Part shown: in pieces, positions 26,676 through 35,293 of the stretch | How the letters are laid out: every line of letters begins with the position of its first letter | How positions within the stretch are numbered: position 1 is the stretch's first letter | Notes under the pieces: generated by a model | What the model was told of the DNA's origin: nothing | Databases searched by the model: none | Seen by the model: the letters and a program-made list of their open reading frames with translations, nothing else | Source: Marinobacter salicampi | Lineage (GTDB): Bacteria > Pseudomonadota > Gammaproteobacteria > Pseudomonadales > Oleiphilaceae | DNA length: 64,000 nucleotides | Reading direction: 5' to 3' | Assembly (NCBI RefSeq): GCF_011074795.1 | Contig: NZ_JAAMPF010000036.1 | Coordinates: 62,001 to 126,000 of the forward strand | Program-made: the position numbers and the translations under genes

Positions 26676-28023
26676 ACACCAGACACCCAATCAGAATCAG
26701 GGGGAGACTTTCAGTGGCAGGGCTGCCGCAGCCCTGATCACAGCGCCCGGCTCTGGCCAGGGCAAATCCATGGTCACTGCGGCGCTTGCCCGCCTGCATC
26801 GAAACCAGGGGCGGCAGGTCCGGGTCTTCAAGCATGGGCCGGATTACCTGGACCCCATGGTGCTTGAGCTTGCCTCCGGCCATCCGGTCTATCAGCTCCA
26901 CCCCTGGATGACCGGCGAGGAGGAATGCCGCTGGCGTCTGGCCGAGGCTGCAGAACAGGCGGATCTGATCCTGGTGGAAGCTTCCATGGGGCTGTTCGAT
27001 GGCAGCCCTTCCAGCGCCGACCTGGCGGTACTGGCAGGCATCCCGGTACTGCCGGTGATCGATGCCCGGGGGATGGCGCAGACCTTCGGTGCCGTAGTGC
27101 TGGGGCTGGCCAGTTATCGGTCGGATGTAAAGATTCACGAGGTGATCGCCAACCGTATCGGCAGCCCCCGCCATGGGGAAATGCTGGCCGGCGCACTGCC
27201 TGACGGCGTCGCCCTGCTCGGGGCAATCCCACGTCATGAGGCTATGGCCATACCGGACCGGCACCTGGGTCTTATGCAGGCATCGGAACTGCCCGGCCTT
27301 GATGCCCAGCTTGATGCCGCCGCAGAAGTGCTGCTGGCAGCCGGACTGGGTCGTTTGCCTGCCAGGGTAGAGCTTACGGCGCCCAGGCCAGAGACTCCGC
27401 CCCGACTGCTGGAAGGGGTCCGTATCGCCATCGCCCGGGATGCGGCCTTTGCCTTTCTCTATCCTGCCAACCTGGACCTGCTAAGGGCCATGGGGGCCGA
27501 GCTTCAGTATTTTTCGCCCCTGGCGGACAGCCACTTGCCTGACACCGATGCCCTGTGGCTGCCCGGTGGCTATCCTGAGCTGCACGGAGCCACTCTCGCG
27601 GCCAACACTACGCTGCTGGCGGGTATCCGTGCGCACTATGAGGCAGGCAAGGCCATTGTGGCCGAGTGTGGCGGACTCATGGCCTGCGTCGAGACGCTGG
27701 TTGATGGGGAAGGGGTCAGTCATGTCATGGCTGGCCTGATACCGGGCACCGCGGCAATGGCTGGCAAACTCAAGGCCCTTGGGATGCAGAGCCTGACCAC
27801 CAGCCTGGGCGAGATGCGGGGCCATACCTACCATCACTCAGAACTGGATACACAGGCCGCACCGGTAGCGTTTACCCGGCGGCTGGCGGGTTCCGAAGCC
27901 GAACCGGTTTTCCAGAGCAAGGGCCTGACGGCCAGCTATTTCCACGGCTACTTTCCCTCTGCACTGGCAGTGGTAGCTGCTATGTTTAAGGGCCTGCCGC
28001 TGCACACCCCGGAAGGACCGTAG
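26662..28023 (+). CDS. cbiA: Cobyrinic acid a,c-diamide synthase
   Basis: A 453-aa ATP- and glutamine-dependent amidotransferase that amidates the a and c side chains of (hydrogeno)cobyrinic acid (CbiA/CobB). A P-loop-like APGSGQGKSM lies at about residue 28. The class I glutaminase half has LPGGYPELH, the nucleophile Cys in VAECGGLMACVE and a His in SYFHGYFP. It starts with GTG at 26662, overlapping btuF by 14 bp. Its presence alongside cobO and cobQ but without ring-contraction genes suggests use of incomplete corrinoids or a second locus elsewhere. Confidence 0.92.
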   Translation: MNGDRHQTPNQNQGETFSGRAAAALITAPGSGQGKSMVTAALARLHRNQGRQVRVFKHGPDYLDPMVLELASGHPVYQLHPWMTGEEECRWRLAEAAEQADLILVEASMGLFDGSPSSADLAVLAGIPVLPVIDARGMAQTFGAVVLGLASYRSDVKIHEVIANRIGSPRHGEMLAGALPDGVALLGAIPRHEAMAIPDRHLGLMQASELPGLDAQLDAAAEVLLAAGLGRLPARVELTAPRPETPPRLLEGVRIAIARDAAFAFLYPANLDLLRAMGAELQYFSPLADSHLPDTDALWLPGGYPELHGATLAANTTLLAGIRAHYEAGKAIVAECGGLMACVETLVDGEGVSHVMAGLIPGTAAMAGKLKALGMQSLTTSLGEMRGHTYHHSELDTQAAPVAFTRRLAGSEAEPVFQSKGLTASYFHGYFPSALAVVAAMFKGLPLHTPEGP

Positions 28024-28046
28024 CTGCCTCCGCACTTGAACTGACC

Positions 28047-28065
28047 GAACTGAACTGAACTGAAC
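28047..28065 (+). repeat. Pentanucleotide tandem repeat before cobO
   Basis: GAACT is repeated nearly four times (GAACTGAACTGAACTGAAC), with another copy just upstream at 28038. It lies in the 55-bp gap between cbiA and cobO, immediately before the AGGA ribosome site of cobO. Slippage here could alter the leader length but would not change any reading frame. Confidence 0.7.
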
Positions 28066-28078
28066 AGGACCCGTGACC

Positions 28079-28690
28079 ATGAGAGAAAATGCCAAAGAGC
28101 CTGAACGCCACGCCCGCCGTATGGCAGCAAAACAGCGAATCATGCAGGAGCGTATCGCCCGGGCCCAGAAGGAGCAGGGAGTCCTGCTGGTCCTCACCGG
28201 GCCGGGTAAAGGCAAGAGCAGCTCAGGGTTCGGCATGGTGGCTCGGTCTCTTGGCCACGGCATGAAAGTGGGCATTGTGCAGTTCATCAAAGGCGCCTTC
28301 AGTACCGGTGAGGATGCGTTTTTCCGGGACCTGCCCAATGTGGACTATCACGTGATGGGCCAGGGCTATACCTGGGACACCCAGGACCGGGATCAGGATG
28401 TGGCCGCCGCTCAGGCAGCCTGGGTGGTGGCCCGCAAGATGCTCAGTGACGACAGCTACCAGATGGTGCTGCTGGATGAGCTCAACATTGCCCTGCGCTA
28501 CGAGTACCTCAACCTGGACCAGGTGCTGGACGACCTGCAGGCCCGGCCGGAGATGCAGCATGTGGTGGTTACCGGTCGCTACGCACCCCGGGAACTCATC
28601 GAACTGGCCGATACGGTGACCGAGATGCAGGTGGTCAAACACGGCTTCAAGGACCAGGGCATCAAGGCCCAGAAAGGCGTTGAGCTTTAA
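28079..28690 (+). CDS. cobO: Corrinoid adenosyltransferase (CobA/CobO/BtuR type)
   Basis: A 203-aa cytoplasmic enzyme that transfers the 5'-deoxyadenosyl group of ATP to cob(I)alamin, cobinamide or cobyrinic acid diamide. The P-loop variant TGPGKGKSSSGFG is at about residue 40, followed by IVQFIKGAF, LLDELNIALRYEYL and VVTGRYAP, all diagnostic. ATG 28079 has AGGA nine bases upstream; GTG at 28073 is too close to it. It lies between cbiA and cobQ, matching the order of the aerobic pathway. Confidence 0.93.
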   Translation: MRENAKEPERHARRMAAKQRIMQERIARAQKEQGVLLVLTGPGKGKSSSGFGMVARSLGHGMKVGIVQFIKGAFSTGEDAFFRDLPNVDYHVMGQGYTWDTQDRDQDVAAAQAAWVVARKMLSDDSYQMVLLDELNIALRYEYLNLDQVLDDLQARPEMQHVVVTGRYAPRELIELADTVTEMQVVKHGFKDQGIKAQKGVEL

Positions 28691-28716
28691 CTGTTAATTG
28701 CGCGGAAAGCGTCGCT

Positions 28717-30183
28717 ATGACCACATTGATGATCCAGGGCACCACCTCCGACGCCGGCAAGACCACGGTGGTGGCAGCCCTGTGCCGCTGGCTGGCGCGG
28801 CAGGGCGTGTCGGTGGCGCCCTTCAAACCTCAGAATATGGCGCTTAACAGTGCGGTAACCATCGACGGCGGCGAAATCGGCCGGTCCACGGCATTACAGG
28901 CGCTGGCCTGCGGCATCGAGCCCCACAGCGACATGAATCCGGTTCTGCTCAAACCCCAGAGCGACCGCGGCGCCCAGGTCATTCTTCGGGGCCGGGTCCA
29001 CGGCAATATGGATGCCCTGGACTATCACCGCTACAAGGCCGAAGCCATGAATTCGGTCATGGCGGCCTGGCACGACCTGCAGCAGCGCTACGACGTGATC
29101 ATCGCCGAAGGCGCTGGCAGCCCGGCTGAGATCAACCTGAGAGCCAACGATATTGCCAACATGGGGTTCGCCGAAGCCGCCGACTGCCCGGTGCTGCTGG
29201 TGGGTGACATTGACCGCGGCGGCGTCTTCGCCCAGCTGGTCGGCACCCTGGCCCTGCTCAGCGAATCGGAACAGGCCCGCACCCGGGGCTTTATCATCAA
29301 CCGCTTCCGGGGCGATATGGCCCTCCTGGAACCGGGGCTGGACTGGCTGACAGACCGTACCGGCAAGCCTGTGGCCGGTGTCCTGCCTTACCTTCCCGGC
29401 CTCATTATTGATGCAGAAGACAGCGTCGGCACCTCGGGCACCAGCGAGGCGGGGGCTATTACCATTGTCGTACCAGTGCTGCCACGGATCAGCAACCACA
29501 ACGACTTTGATCCCCTGCGCCTCCACCCCGGGGTCAACCTGCTGTTTATTGGCTCTGACCGTGCTATCCCCCCCGCGGATGTCATACTCCTGCCGGGCAG
29601 CAAAAGCACAAGAAACGACCTGGAATGGCTGCGGCGGCAGGGCTGGGACACAGCCATCCGCCGGCATCTCAGGTACGGCGGTAAGCTTTACGGCCTGTGC
29701 GGTGGTTTCCAGATGTTGGGTGTGGCCGTTCATGATCCAGATGGGCTTGAAGGCCCGCCGGGCAGTACCGAGGGTCTGGGCCTGCTGGCCATGGAGACCC
29801 GCATGGTAGCGGGCAAACAGTTACGGAATGTGACCGGCCGGCTGACCCTGGGCCAGGGCGAGGCATCCCTGACAGGCTATGAAATACACAATGGCGTTAC
29901 CACGGGTCCAGCTCTGGACCGGCCCCTGTGCCAGCTTGAAAACGGACCGGACGGCGCCATCAGCGAGGATGGCCAGGTCATGGGTAGTTACGTACATGGC
30001 ATTTTCGACAGTGCTGACGCCTGCCAGGCATTGCTTGCTGCCCTAGCGTCAGAGGGCGCGCCCGGTCAGGCCGCGGTTGACTACCAGCAACACCGCTTCG
30101 CCCAGCTGGACCGCCTGGCTGACAGCATCGCGGATAATCTCGACCTGCCATGGCTGCAAGGTCTTCTCAAGATTTCATTATGA
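28717..30183 (+). CDS. cobQ: Cobyric acid synthase (glutamine-hydrolysing)
   Basis: A 488-aa amidotransferase that amidates side chains b, d, e and g of adenosylcobyrinic acid a,c-diamide to give adenosylcobyric acid. The dethiobiotin-synthetase-like ATP domain starts with IQGTTSDAGKTT and has PFKPQNMALNS. The glutaminase domain (from about residue 250) shows LLPGSKSTRNDL, the nucleophile Cys in YGLCGGFQMLG and the His in SYVHGIF. It is the last gene of the riboswitch operon, 26 bp after cobO. No T-rich terminator follows; a small 5-bp hairpin lies near 30210. Confidence 0.95.
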   Translation: MTTLMIQGTTSDAGKTTVVAALCRWLARQGVSVAPFKPQNMALNSAVTIDGGEIGRSTALQALACGIEPHSDMNPVLLKPQSDRGAQVILRGRVHGNMDALDYHRYKAEAMNSVMAAWHDLQQRYDVIIAEGAGSPAEINLRANDIANMGFAEAADCPVLLVGDIDRGGVFAQLVGTLALLSESEQARTRGFIINRFRGDMALLEPGLDWLTDRTGKPVAGVLPYLPGLIIDAEDSVGTSGTSEAGAITIVVPVLPRISNHNDFDPLRLHPGVNLLFIGSDRAIPPADVILLPGSKSTRNDLEWLRRQGWDTAIRRHLRYGGKLYGLCGGFQMLGVAVHDPDGLEGPPGSTEGLGLLAMETRMVAGKQLRNVTGRLTLGQGEASLTGYEIHNGVTTGPALDRPLCQLENGPDGAISEDGQVMGSYVHGIFDSADACQALLAALASEGAPGQAAVDYQQHRFAQLDRLADSIADNLDLPWLQGLLKISL

Positions 30184-30344
30184 GCAGGCACCGACGGGCG
30201 ACACGCTATTATCCTCGCTTGAGGACCCCTCACTGATCCTCGAGGTTGACCTGGGGCAGCCAGGAACATAGCTTAAACAGGGTACATACGCGGCCATGGA
30301 ACAGGGCCGGACAGCAAGCGCGAACCAGAGCGCAGGGAGGCAAA

Positions 30345-30707
30345 ATGGTAGAAATGGTAAAACCTCTGGCTGAGTGGTGTGCGGCCATCATCGAAACCCT
30401 TGGCATCGCCATCATTGCCGCGGTTGCAGTCTACGCCCTGGCTCTGGCGGCCTACCGCGCCGCAAAGGCAGCCGAAAGTTCCGCCATACTTCCGGAAGTC
30501 CGCCAGCGTCTGGGCCGCGGCATCCTGCTCGGGCTGGAGTTTCTGGTGGCAGCAGACATCATCCATACCGTTGCTGTCGAGCTCACCTTTGAGACGGTCG
30601 GGGTACTGGCCATCATCGTACTGATTCGTACTTTCCTCAGCTTCACCCTGGAAGTGGAACTGACCGGTAAATGGCCCTGGCAGCACGACCGTAAGCCCGA
30701 GAGCTGA
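30345..30707 (+). CDS. DUF1622 family membrane protein
   Basis: A 120-aa inner-membrane protein with two or three transmembrane segments (about residues 12-37, 62-82 and 84-100) and a short positively charged tail. The ATG at 30345 has GGGAGG five bases upstream; the longer frame from 30246 lacks a site. It ends with ELTGKWPWQ, typical of DUF1622 proteins. No biochemical function is known for the family. It stands alone after cobQ. Confidence 0.75.
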   Translation: MVEMVKPLAEWCAAIIETLGIAIIAAVAVYALALAAYRAAKAAESSAILPEVRQRLGRGILLGLEFLVAADIIHTVAVELTFETVGVLAIIVLIRTFLSFTLEVELTGKWPWQHDRKPES

Positions 30708-31145
30708 CCACAAACCCTAGGTCATACGTAGCTACTCGCTGGGCCCATAGCTTTGTTCATGTGCGATCAAATTACGTGCCCCTGCGCATGAGGCGAGAAT
30801 CCCGAGGATGCCCGGGCATTGCACCTGTTAGGCGTCCGTTATGGCCAGGGTTTCTATTTTGCCGAGCCCCCCTTCCTCTGGAAGTCCGTCAGCGGGCCTA
30901 GTAATCACTCCATAGTCTTTACTGCCCGCAGGATTTTCCGAATCCCGGAAAAAATTACCCTGTAAATGGTGCGATCTCCACATTTTTTTGCGCCCTCCTG
31001 CCTTTCTTGCCAGCTGCACAGGGCTTGAAAGGCCAAACTGAAGCTATGGCATGATTGCTGCTTGACTAGGACGGTAGATATCCGCTGGAAGCAACCTACC
31101 GGATCGAATTCACTTTCGAAACGGCAAATGAAAGGGAGGACACCT
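30708..31145. other. Gene-free interval upstream of the DUF1469/DUF3618 operon
   Basis: I find no credible coding sequence in these 438 bp. It holds a perfect 12-bp palindrome ATGCCCGGGCAT (30808-30819) and a 7-bp inverted repeat TTTTCCG/CGGAAAA with a 5-base loop (30934-30952). A -35-like TTGAAA lies near 31024 and TTGACT near 31062, but neither has a good -10 at normal spacing. The long leader suggests a regulated promoter or an untranslated RNA; neither can be shown by eye. Confidence 0.4.
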
Positions 31146-31604
31146 ATGCAAACACCTGACTCGACTGGCAACCCTAATGCAGCGTCATCCGGAACCCCTA
31201 ACAGCGACGGGAGTACAACCCGTGAAAGCCTGAAACAGGAAGGCCGTCAATTGGGTGAGGAAGCCGCGAACACCGTACGCGCCCAGGCACTGTCTGAGGC
31301 AGAAAAGCGCAAGTACACTGCTTCGCGCACAGTTAGCCACTCCGCTGAAGCACTGGAAAGCGCGGCAGACACCTTCCGGGATCAGGGCGAGCAGACACTT
31401 GCCAAGACCACTTCCGCCATGGCTCAGCATCTGTCCGAGTTCGCCGACACTATAGACGGGCGTAACACGGAAGATCTGGCGGCCGAAATCGAGCGCCTTG
31501 CCCGCCGTAACCCGGGCCTGTTCGTGCTCGGCGGCATTGGTGCAGGGTTTGTGCTCAGCCGGTTCCTAAAGGCGTCATCCCAGGGCGGTCCAAGCCACAG
31601 GTGA
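31146..31604 (+). CDS. Small stress-type protein with C-terminal membrane anchor (ElaB/YqjD-like layout)
   Basis: A 152-aa protein from the ATG at 31146, with GGGAGG upstream. The first 35 residues are Ser/Thr/Asn-rich and probably disordered. A charged helical middle with a coiled-coil look (about 35-115) follows, then RRNPGLFVLGGIGAGFVLSRF, a single hydrophobic helix like that of DUF883 ribosome- and membrane-associated proteins. It is the first of three genes with DUF1469 and DUF3618 proteins, a trio also known from alphaproteobacteria where the first gene is often called nutrient deprivation-induced. Molecular function is unknown. Confidence 0.65.
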   Translation: MQTPDSTGNPNAASSGTPNSDGSTTRESLKQEGRQLGEEAANTVRAQALSEAEKRKYTASRTVSHSAEALESAADTFRDQGEQTLAKTTSAMAQHLSEFADTIDGRNTEDLAAEIERLARRNPGLFVLGGIGAGFVLSRFLKASSQGGPSHR

Positions 31605-31655
31605 TTAATACCGATTGGTGCTCAAGATCCCAAACATGGAACAGAGGATAGTGAT

Positions 31656-32111
31656 ATGGCTGATGGAGCTCAGAGAGAACAGGCAAGGCCCACCGAAGCC
31701 AACGGTGCATCTCAGGAGGTGCCGAAGCGGGAAGAAGGCACTCGGGTCTATGATCTCGTCAAGCACCTGATTGACGACCTGGCAATACTGATCAGAAAGG
31801 AGCTGGCACTGGCGGGCTCTGAAGTTTCCCAGGCTGTCAATGACACCAAGAAAGGCATTAGCGGGCTTGTCAGCGGCGCAGTGGTGCTCAATTCCGGTTA
31901 TCTTTTCCTACTTCTGGCAGCGATGCTCGGACTTGCCCAGGTGGTTGAAGCTTGGCTTGCGGCCCTCATAGTCGGAGGTGCGGCAACCATTCTCGGGTTG
32001 ATTATGGTTCAGGCGGGCAAAAAGAAGTTGGAGCCCTCCAATTTGAAGCCGGACCGGGCAATGAACGAGATGCAAAAGGACAAGGAATCGATAAAGGGAG
32101 CGAGATCATGA
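31656..32111 (+). CDS. DUF1469 / phage-holin-like family membrane protein (YqjE type)
   Basis: A 151-aa protein with a charged N-terminus, the family segment YDLVKHLIDDLAILIRKELA (about residues 32-51), and two adjacent membrane helices (about 70-95 and 98-120) followed by a basic tail. The holin-like name reflects topology only; there are no phage genes nearby. It overlaps the next gene by 4 bp (ATGA), so translation is coupled. A role in envelope stress or membrane association of its partners is plausible but unproven. Confidence 0.75.
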   Translation: MADGAQREQARPTEANGASQEVPKREEGTRVYDLVKHLIDDLAILIRKELALAGSEVSQAVNDTKKGISGLVSGAVVLNSGYLFLLLAAMLGLAQVVEAWLAALIVGGAATILGLIMVQAGKKKLEPSNLKPDRAMNEMQKDKESIKGARS

Positions 32112-33145
32112 GTACAGTAAGAGACCAGATGAAGCAGGACATGGACAAAAAGCCAGAGGAACTTGAGCGTGAGGTAGATAGTGCTCGCGCTGAGGTAGAA
32201 AGCACGCTGGATGAACTCATGCATCAGCTGTCTCCGGGACAGTTAGTCAACCAGGCCATGGGCATGTTCCAAGGCGGCGGCGGCGACCATCCGTTCGTGC
32301 GGAACCTGGCCAATCAGGTTCAGAATAATCCGATTCCGGCAATCCTGGCGGGTGTCAGCCTTACCTGGCTGATGGTGGCTTCCAACAAACCATCGTCTTC
32401 AGGCACTTATTCAGACGCTTCGTCAGGCCAGGGGAGTGAGCGTATGAACCGTGCCAAGGAAAAGCTTTCAACAGCGAAAGAACGTGCCCAATCGTCTACC
32501 AGTAATCTGTCCGAGTCCGCCCGTGAGCGTGGTCACCAGGCCGCTGACTCGGCAAACAGCATGATGGATCGGGTAAGTGAGGCCAGTCGCCACACCATGC
32601 ATAACGCGCGCGCCAAGGCTTCAACAGCCGGGGACATGTTGCGCGAACGGCCGCTGATGGCAGGTGCCCTGGCTGTTGCGGCCGGTGCTCTCATTGGCGC
32701 CTTGCTGCCGCGGAGTAATCAGGAAGACAAGTGGATGGGGCGCACAAGCGATGACCGGACAGCCCAGCTCAAGGAGCAGGCATTGCAGAAGAAAGAAGAG
32801 CTCAAAGAGCAGGCGCTGCACAAGAAAGACGAGTTGAAAGAGCAGGCCCAGGAGCAAATGCAGCAGCAGCGTTCCGAAGCTGGGACAGACCGCTCCGGCA
32901 GCTCTGACTCCGGCCGTAGCTCAACGGCCACGTCTGCTTCAGCCGGTGGCACGACCGGCAGTGGCTCCGCTACCGCCAGTGGCCAGCAGGGCCAGACATC
33001 CACTGAAAGCACCAACGCGGGCGCCAGGCCTGCCAGTGCGCCCAAGACCCCGCCAGCGGGAGCCAGTGGGCCTCCGGGTCAGGCACCGACGCAAACCCAG
33101 TCAGGCTCGTCCCGGACTGATACCAACCCGGGCTCCAACCACTGA
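32108..33145 (+). CDS. DUF3618 family protein with helical repeats and low-complexity tail
   Basis: A 345-aa protein. The DUF3618 domain at the N-terminus has PEELEREVDSARAEVESTLD (about 16-35). There is a hydrophobic stretch at about 78-95, a long amphipathic helical region with Ala, Lys and Glu (about 115-180), and a membrane helix MAGALAVAAGALIGALL near 185-200. Then come three imperfect copies of an 11-residue unit (KEQALQKKEEL, KEQALHKKDEL, KEQAQEQMQQQ), and a Ser/Thr/Gly/Pro-rich tail of about 100 residues, probably disordered. It ends the operon before a strong terminator. Similarity to late-embryogenesis-type stress proteins is compositional only. Confidence 0.7.
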   Translation: MSTVRDQMKQDMDKKPEELEREVDSARAEVESTLDELMHQLSPGQLVNQAMGMFQGGGGDHPFVRNLANQVQNNPIPAILAGVSLTWLMVASNKPSSSGTYSDASSGQGSERMNRAKEKLSTAKERAQSSTSNLSESARERGHQAADSANSMMDRVSEASRHTMHNARAKASTAGDMLRERPLMAGALAVAAGALIGALLPRSNQEDKWMGRTSDDRTAQLKEQALQKKEELKEQALHKKDELKEQAQEQMQQQRSEAGTDRSGSSDSGRSSTATSASAGGTTGSGSATASGQQGQTSTESTNAGARPASAPKTPPAGASGPPGQAPTQTQSGSSRTDTNPGSNH

Positions 33146-33173
33146 CCCGGAGCCAGGCCCATGGGTGAACCTG

Positions 33174-33201
33174 AAGACCCGCACATGATGCGGGTCTTTT
33201 T
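33174..33201 (+). terminator. Intrinsic terminator after the DUF3618 gene
   Basis: A 10-bp perfect stem AAGACCCGCA (33174-33183) and TGCGGGTCTT (33189-33198) with a CATGA loop runs into TTTTT. It ends the plus-strand operon and lies just before the stop of the convergent DUF1264 gene. Confidence 0.88.
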
Positions 33202-33207
33202 GCTGGG

Positions 33208-33954
33208 TTACTTGTTCTCGACTCCCTCGAGTGCCTGGGTATCTCGTCCGAACTGGCCCTTCAAGGCGTTCACGCCGGCCTGGGGATTGGCTTGGTCACG
33301 CAGCCCGGCGCGCTTCCGGCGGATTTCCTCCAGTTCCATTTCGAGCATTTTCTGTCTTTGTTCGAGAAGCTCGGGATCTGCCTCGCCGTCGCGGTTAAGG
33401 GACCATGCAAGTTTGGGTTCACCCAGAGGAAGGTCGTCCTGAGGACGGGTCGACAGGCCTGAGTTCCAGGTATGCCAGGTCTTGCCATAGGAGTTTATCT
33501 TGCCTTCCATCAGTTCCAGTTCAGCGGCGTCAGGGAGGTTTGGAGCAACGAGGGTACCTGAAAGGATTTCGTAATTGTGGGGGTGCCAGAACTGACGCTC
33601 TTCCTCCGGTAGTTCATCAAACAGCTTTTCTGAAATTATGTACTCTACCCCTGTGAGGTGGGCGTCTTTATCGCTGCCGCTGAACAGGGCACATTGGGCG
33701 AAATCGGCATTCACCTGTCGACAGAAGTGATGAGTGTCCATCTGATGGTTTGGGTCATCCTTCATGGGGTGGATACCCACGAGATGGATATTAAGCGCAT
33801 CGGCAGGTGCGTCAGCCTGTAAAACCGCAGATCCGGCTTCCAGGCTTTCGGTGACCAGATTCTTTTCGTCACCGGGCAATGCCGATGGGTCCTGGGCATG
33901 GATGGCAACGCTGACGAACGTGAGGAAGAAGGCCAAGGGGGCAGGTTTCATCAT
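33208..33954 (-). CDS. Secreted DUF1264 (oil-body-associated protein-like) family protein
   Basis: A 248-aa protein with a Sec signal (MKPAPLAFFLTFVSVAIHAQ). The start at 33954 has AAGGAG upstream; an ATG at 33969 is a less likely alternative. The DUF1264 core includes HHFCRQVNADFAQCALF, GVEYIISEKLF, a WHPHNYEILSG segment and KINSYGKTWHTWN. Plant relatives associate with oil bodies; bacterial members are uncharacterised. A charged coiled-coil segment follows near residues 195-225. Location in the periplasm is predicted; function is unknown. Confidence 0.78.
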   Translation of the reverse strand: MMKPAPLAFFLTFVSVAIHAQDPSALPGDEKNLVTESLEAGSAVLQADAPADALNIHLVGIHPMKDDPNHQMDTHHFCRQVNADFAQCALFSGSDKDAHLTGVEYIISEKLFDELPEEERQFWHPHNYEILSGTLVAPNLPDAAELELMEGKINSYGKTWHTWNSGLSTRPQDDLPLGEPKLAWSLNRDGEADPELLEQRQKMLEMELEEIRRKRAGLRDQANPQAGVNALKGQFGRDTQALEGVENK

Positions 33955-34207
33955 TTTCTCCTTGTGCAAACCGGATGCGACCGATGTCGGGTCTTGATAG
34001 GCTGGCGTCAGTCAAGAGCTCAGGCGCAGCAAACATTCGGCCAATTCTGTGGTTTGCTGGACGGGGCAAGCCTGCCCCGCTGGCTTGAAGGGGCTAGCCT
34101 CCGCCGGGAGGACATGGGGTGAGGTAAGATTGTCCGGTTTGTGTAAAAGTTGCTCGTTTGTCCCCATGCGGCGATACCGAATCAGGGAATGATAGGGAGA
34201 GATCTTC

Positions 34208-35269
34208 ATGGAGTTTGTGCTTCAGTTGTGTGGCGTTCTGCTCATCGGACTGGTGCTGGCGGATATCTTTCTGGTCGTGCTTTTTCCTGCCAGTGGCAAA
34301 GGGCTAATCCAGCGTCCACTCGCGGCGGGGGTCTGGGCAGCCTTCGGGTCGGTGGCGGCGAGACTGGAAGCCCAAAGCAGCCGCAATCTCCTGTCCTATA
34401 CCGGACCCCTGATCATCGCGCTGAACCTGGCCGTCTGGTTCGCCATTTTGGTGGTGGGCTGGGCCATGATCTTCAAGCCTGTGCTCGGGGCCGCGATCAC
34501 CGCTTCCTCAGGGCCCACCGACACGTCCTGGACTACCGCGCTCTACTATAGCGGTTTCAACATAACGACCCTGGGAGTCGGGGATGTAACGCCAAGTACG
34601 GGACTCTATCGGGTACTTACTGTCCTGCAGGGCGCCATGGGGTTCGGCTTCTTCAGCCTGACGATCAGTTATTTTCTTTCAGTCTACCCGAATCTCAAGG
34701 AGCGCAATGCGCTTGCCCTGGGCCTCTATCACCTGGCGGGTCAGAGTTGTGATACAAAGAGGTTGATCACGAGGCTGGCAAAAGCGGACGACCTTTCGGA
34801 CGTAGTGTCGAGCCTGGGGTCGAAGTTTCCGGACCTGTGTGCGATATACGAAGCCCAGCGCTTTTATCCGGTGCTGCGCTACTTCCATTACCGGGAACCC
34901 TATTACGCCCTCCCATACTTTCTCTTCATCCTGCTCGACACGACGAGCCTGCTCCGGACTGTCCTTGACCCTGAGCATCACCGGGAGGTGGTGACCGCGC
35001 CGGTTCTGGAAGATATCTGCCAGGTGGCTCTGGGCCTCGGCAACGCAACGCTTGTGAGCACTACCCATTGTGAATTATCGCCAGACGCCTGGGAAAACTG
35101 GCAGCAGCACTACCTTGAGGCCCATGGCCAGCTGGCGGACGCAGGCCTGAGTGTAAGGCCCGACCCCAGTGAAGGCGTCAGACAGTACGCCGAAATGCGT
35201 GCCCGATGGGCGCCCATGCTCGTGGCCCTGAGCAGGCATATGGCGGGGGCGGATACCCGGGACTCGTAG
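34208..35269 (+). CDS. Two-transmembrane potassium channel family protein
   Basis: A 353-aa membrane protein. TM1 is at about residues 4-25 and a further hydrophobic helix at about 62-85. The pore loop has the filter-like TLGVGDVTP (about 117-125), and the inner helix is at about 130-157. The filter is TLGVGD instead of the commonest TVGYGD; TLG and GVGD variants occur in prokaryotic channels. The C-terminal 190 residues are soluble and do not show an RCK/TrkA-N Rossmann signature, so gating input is unclear. It is a single gene, convergent with an EEP-family gene. Confidence 0.78.
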   Translation: MEFVLQLCGVLLIGLVLADIFLVVLFPASGKGLIQRPLAAGVWAAFGSVAARLEAQSSRNLLSYTGPLIIALNLAVWFAILVVGWAMIFKPVLGAAITASSGPTDTSWTTALYYSGFNITTLGVGDVTPSTGLYRVLTVLQGAMGFGFFSLTISYFLSVYPNLKERNALALGLYHLAGQSCDTKRLITRLAKADDLSDVVSSLGSKFPDLCAIYEAQRFYPVLRYFHYREPYYALPYFLFILLDTTSLLRTVLDPEHHREVVTAPVLEDICQVALGLGNATLVSTTHCELSPDAWENWQQHYLEAHGQLADAGLSVRPDPSEGVRQYAEMRARWAPMLVALSRHMAGADTRDS

Positions 35270-35277
35270 TCCCCGGG
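35256..35277. terminator. GC-rich hairpin without T-tract at a convergent junction
   Basis: CCCGGGACT (35256-35264) and AGTCCCCGGG (35268-35277) pair over a 3-base loop with one bulged C. The hairpin contains the stop codon of the channel gene and lies 16 bp from the stop of the opposing gene. No run of T follows on either strand. Confidence 0.35.
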
Positions 35278-35293
35278 TCAGTATAGATACCGA

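Noticed and set aside
26662..28023. Cobyric acid synthase identity for this gene
   Set aside because: The P-loop (APGSGQGKSM) and glutaminase spacing fit CbiA/CobB; the true cobyric acid synthase is at 28717-30183.
31656..32111. Prophage remnant suggested by the holin-like protein
   Set aside because: DUF1469 proteins share only topology with holins; no other phage genes, integrase or att repeats are present.
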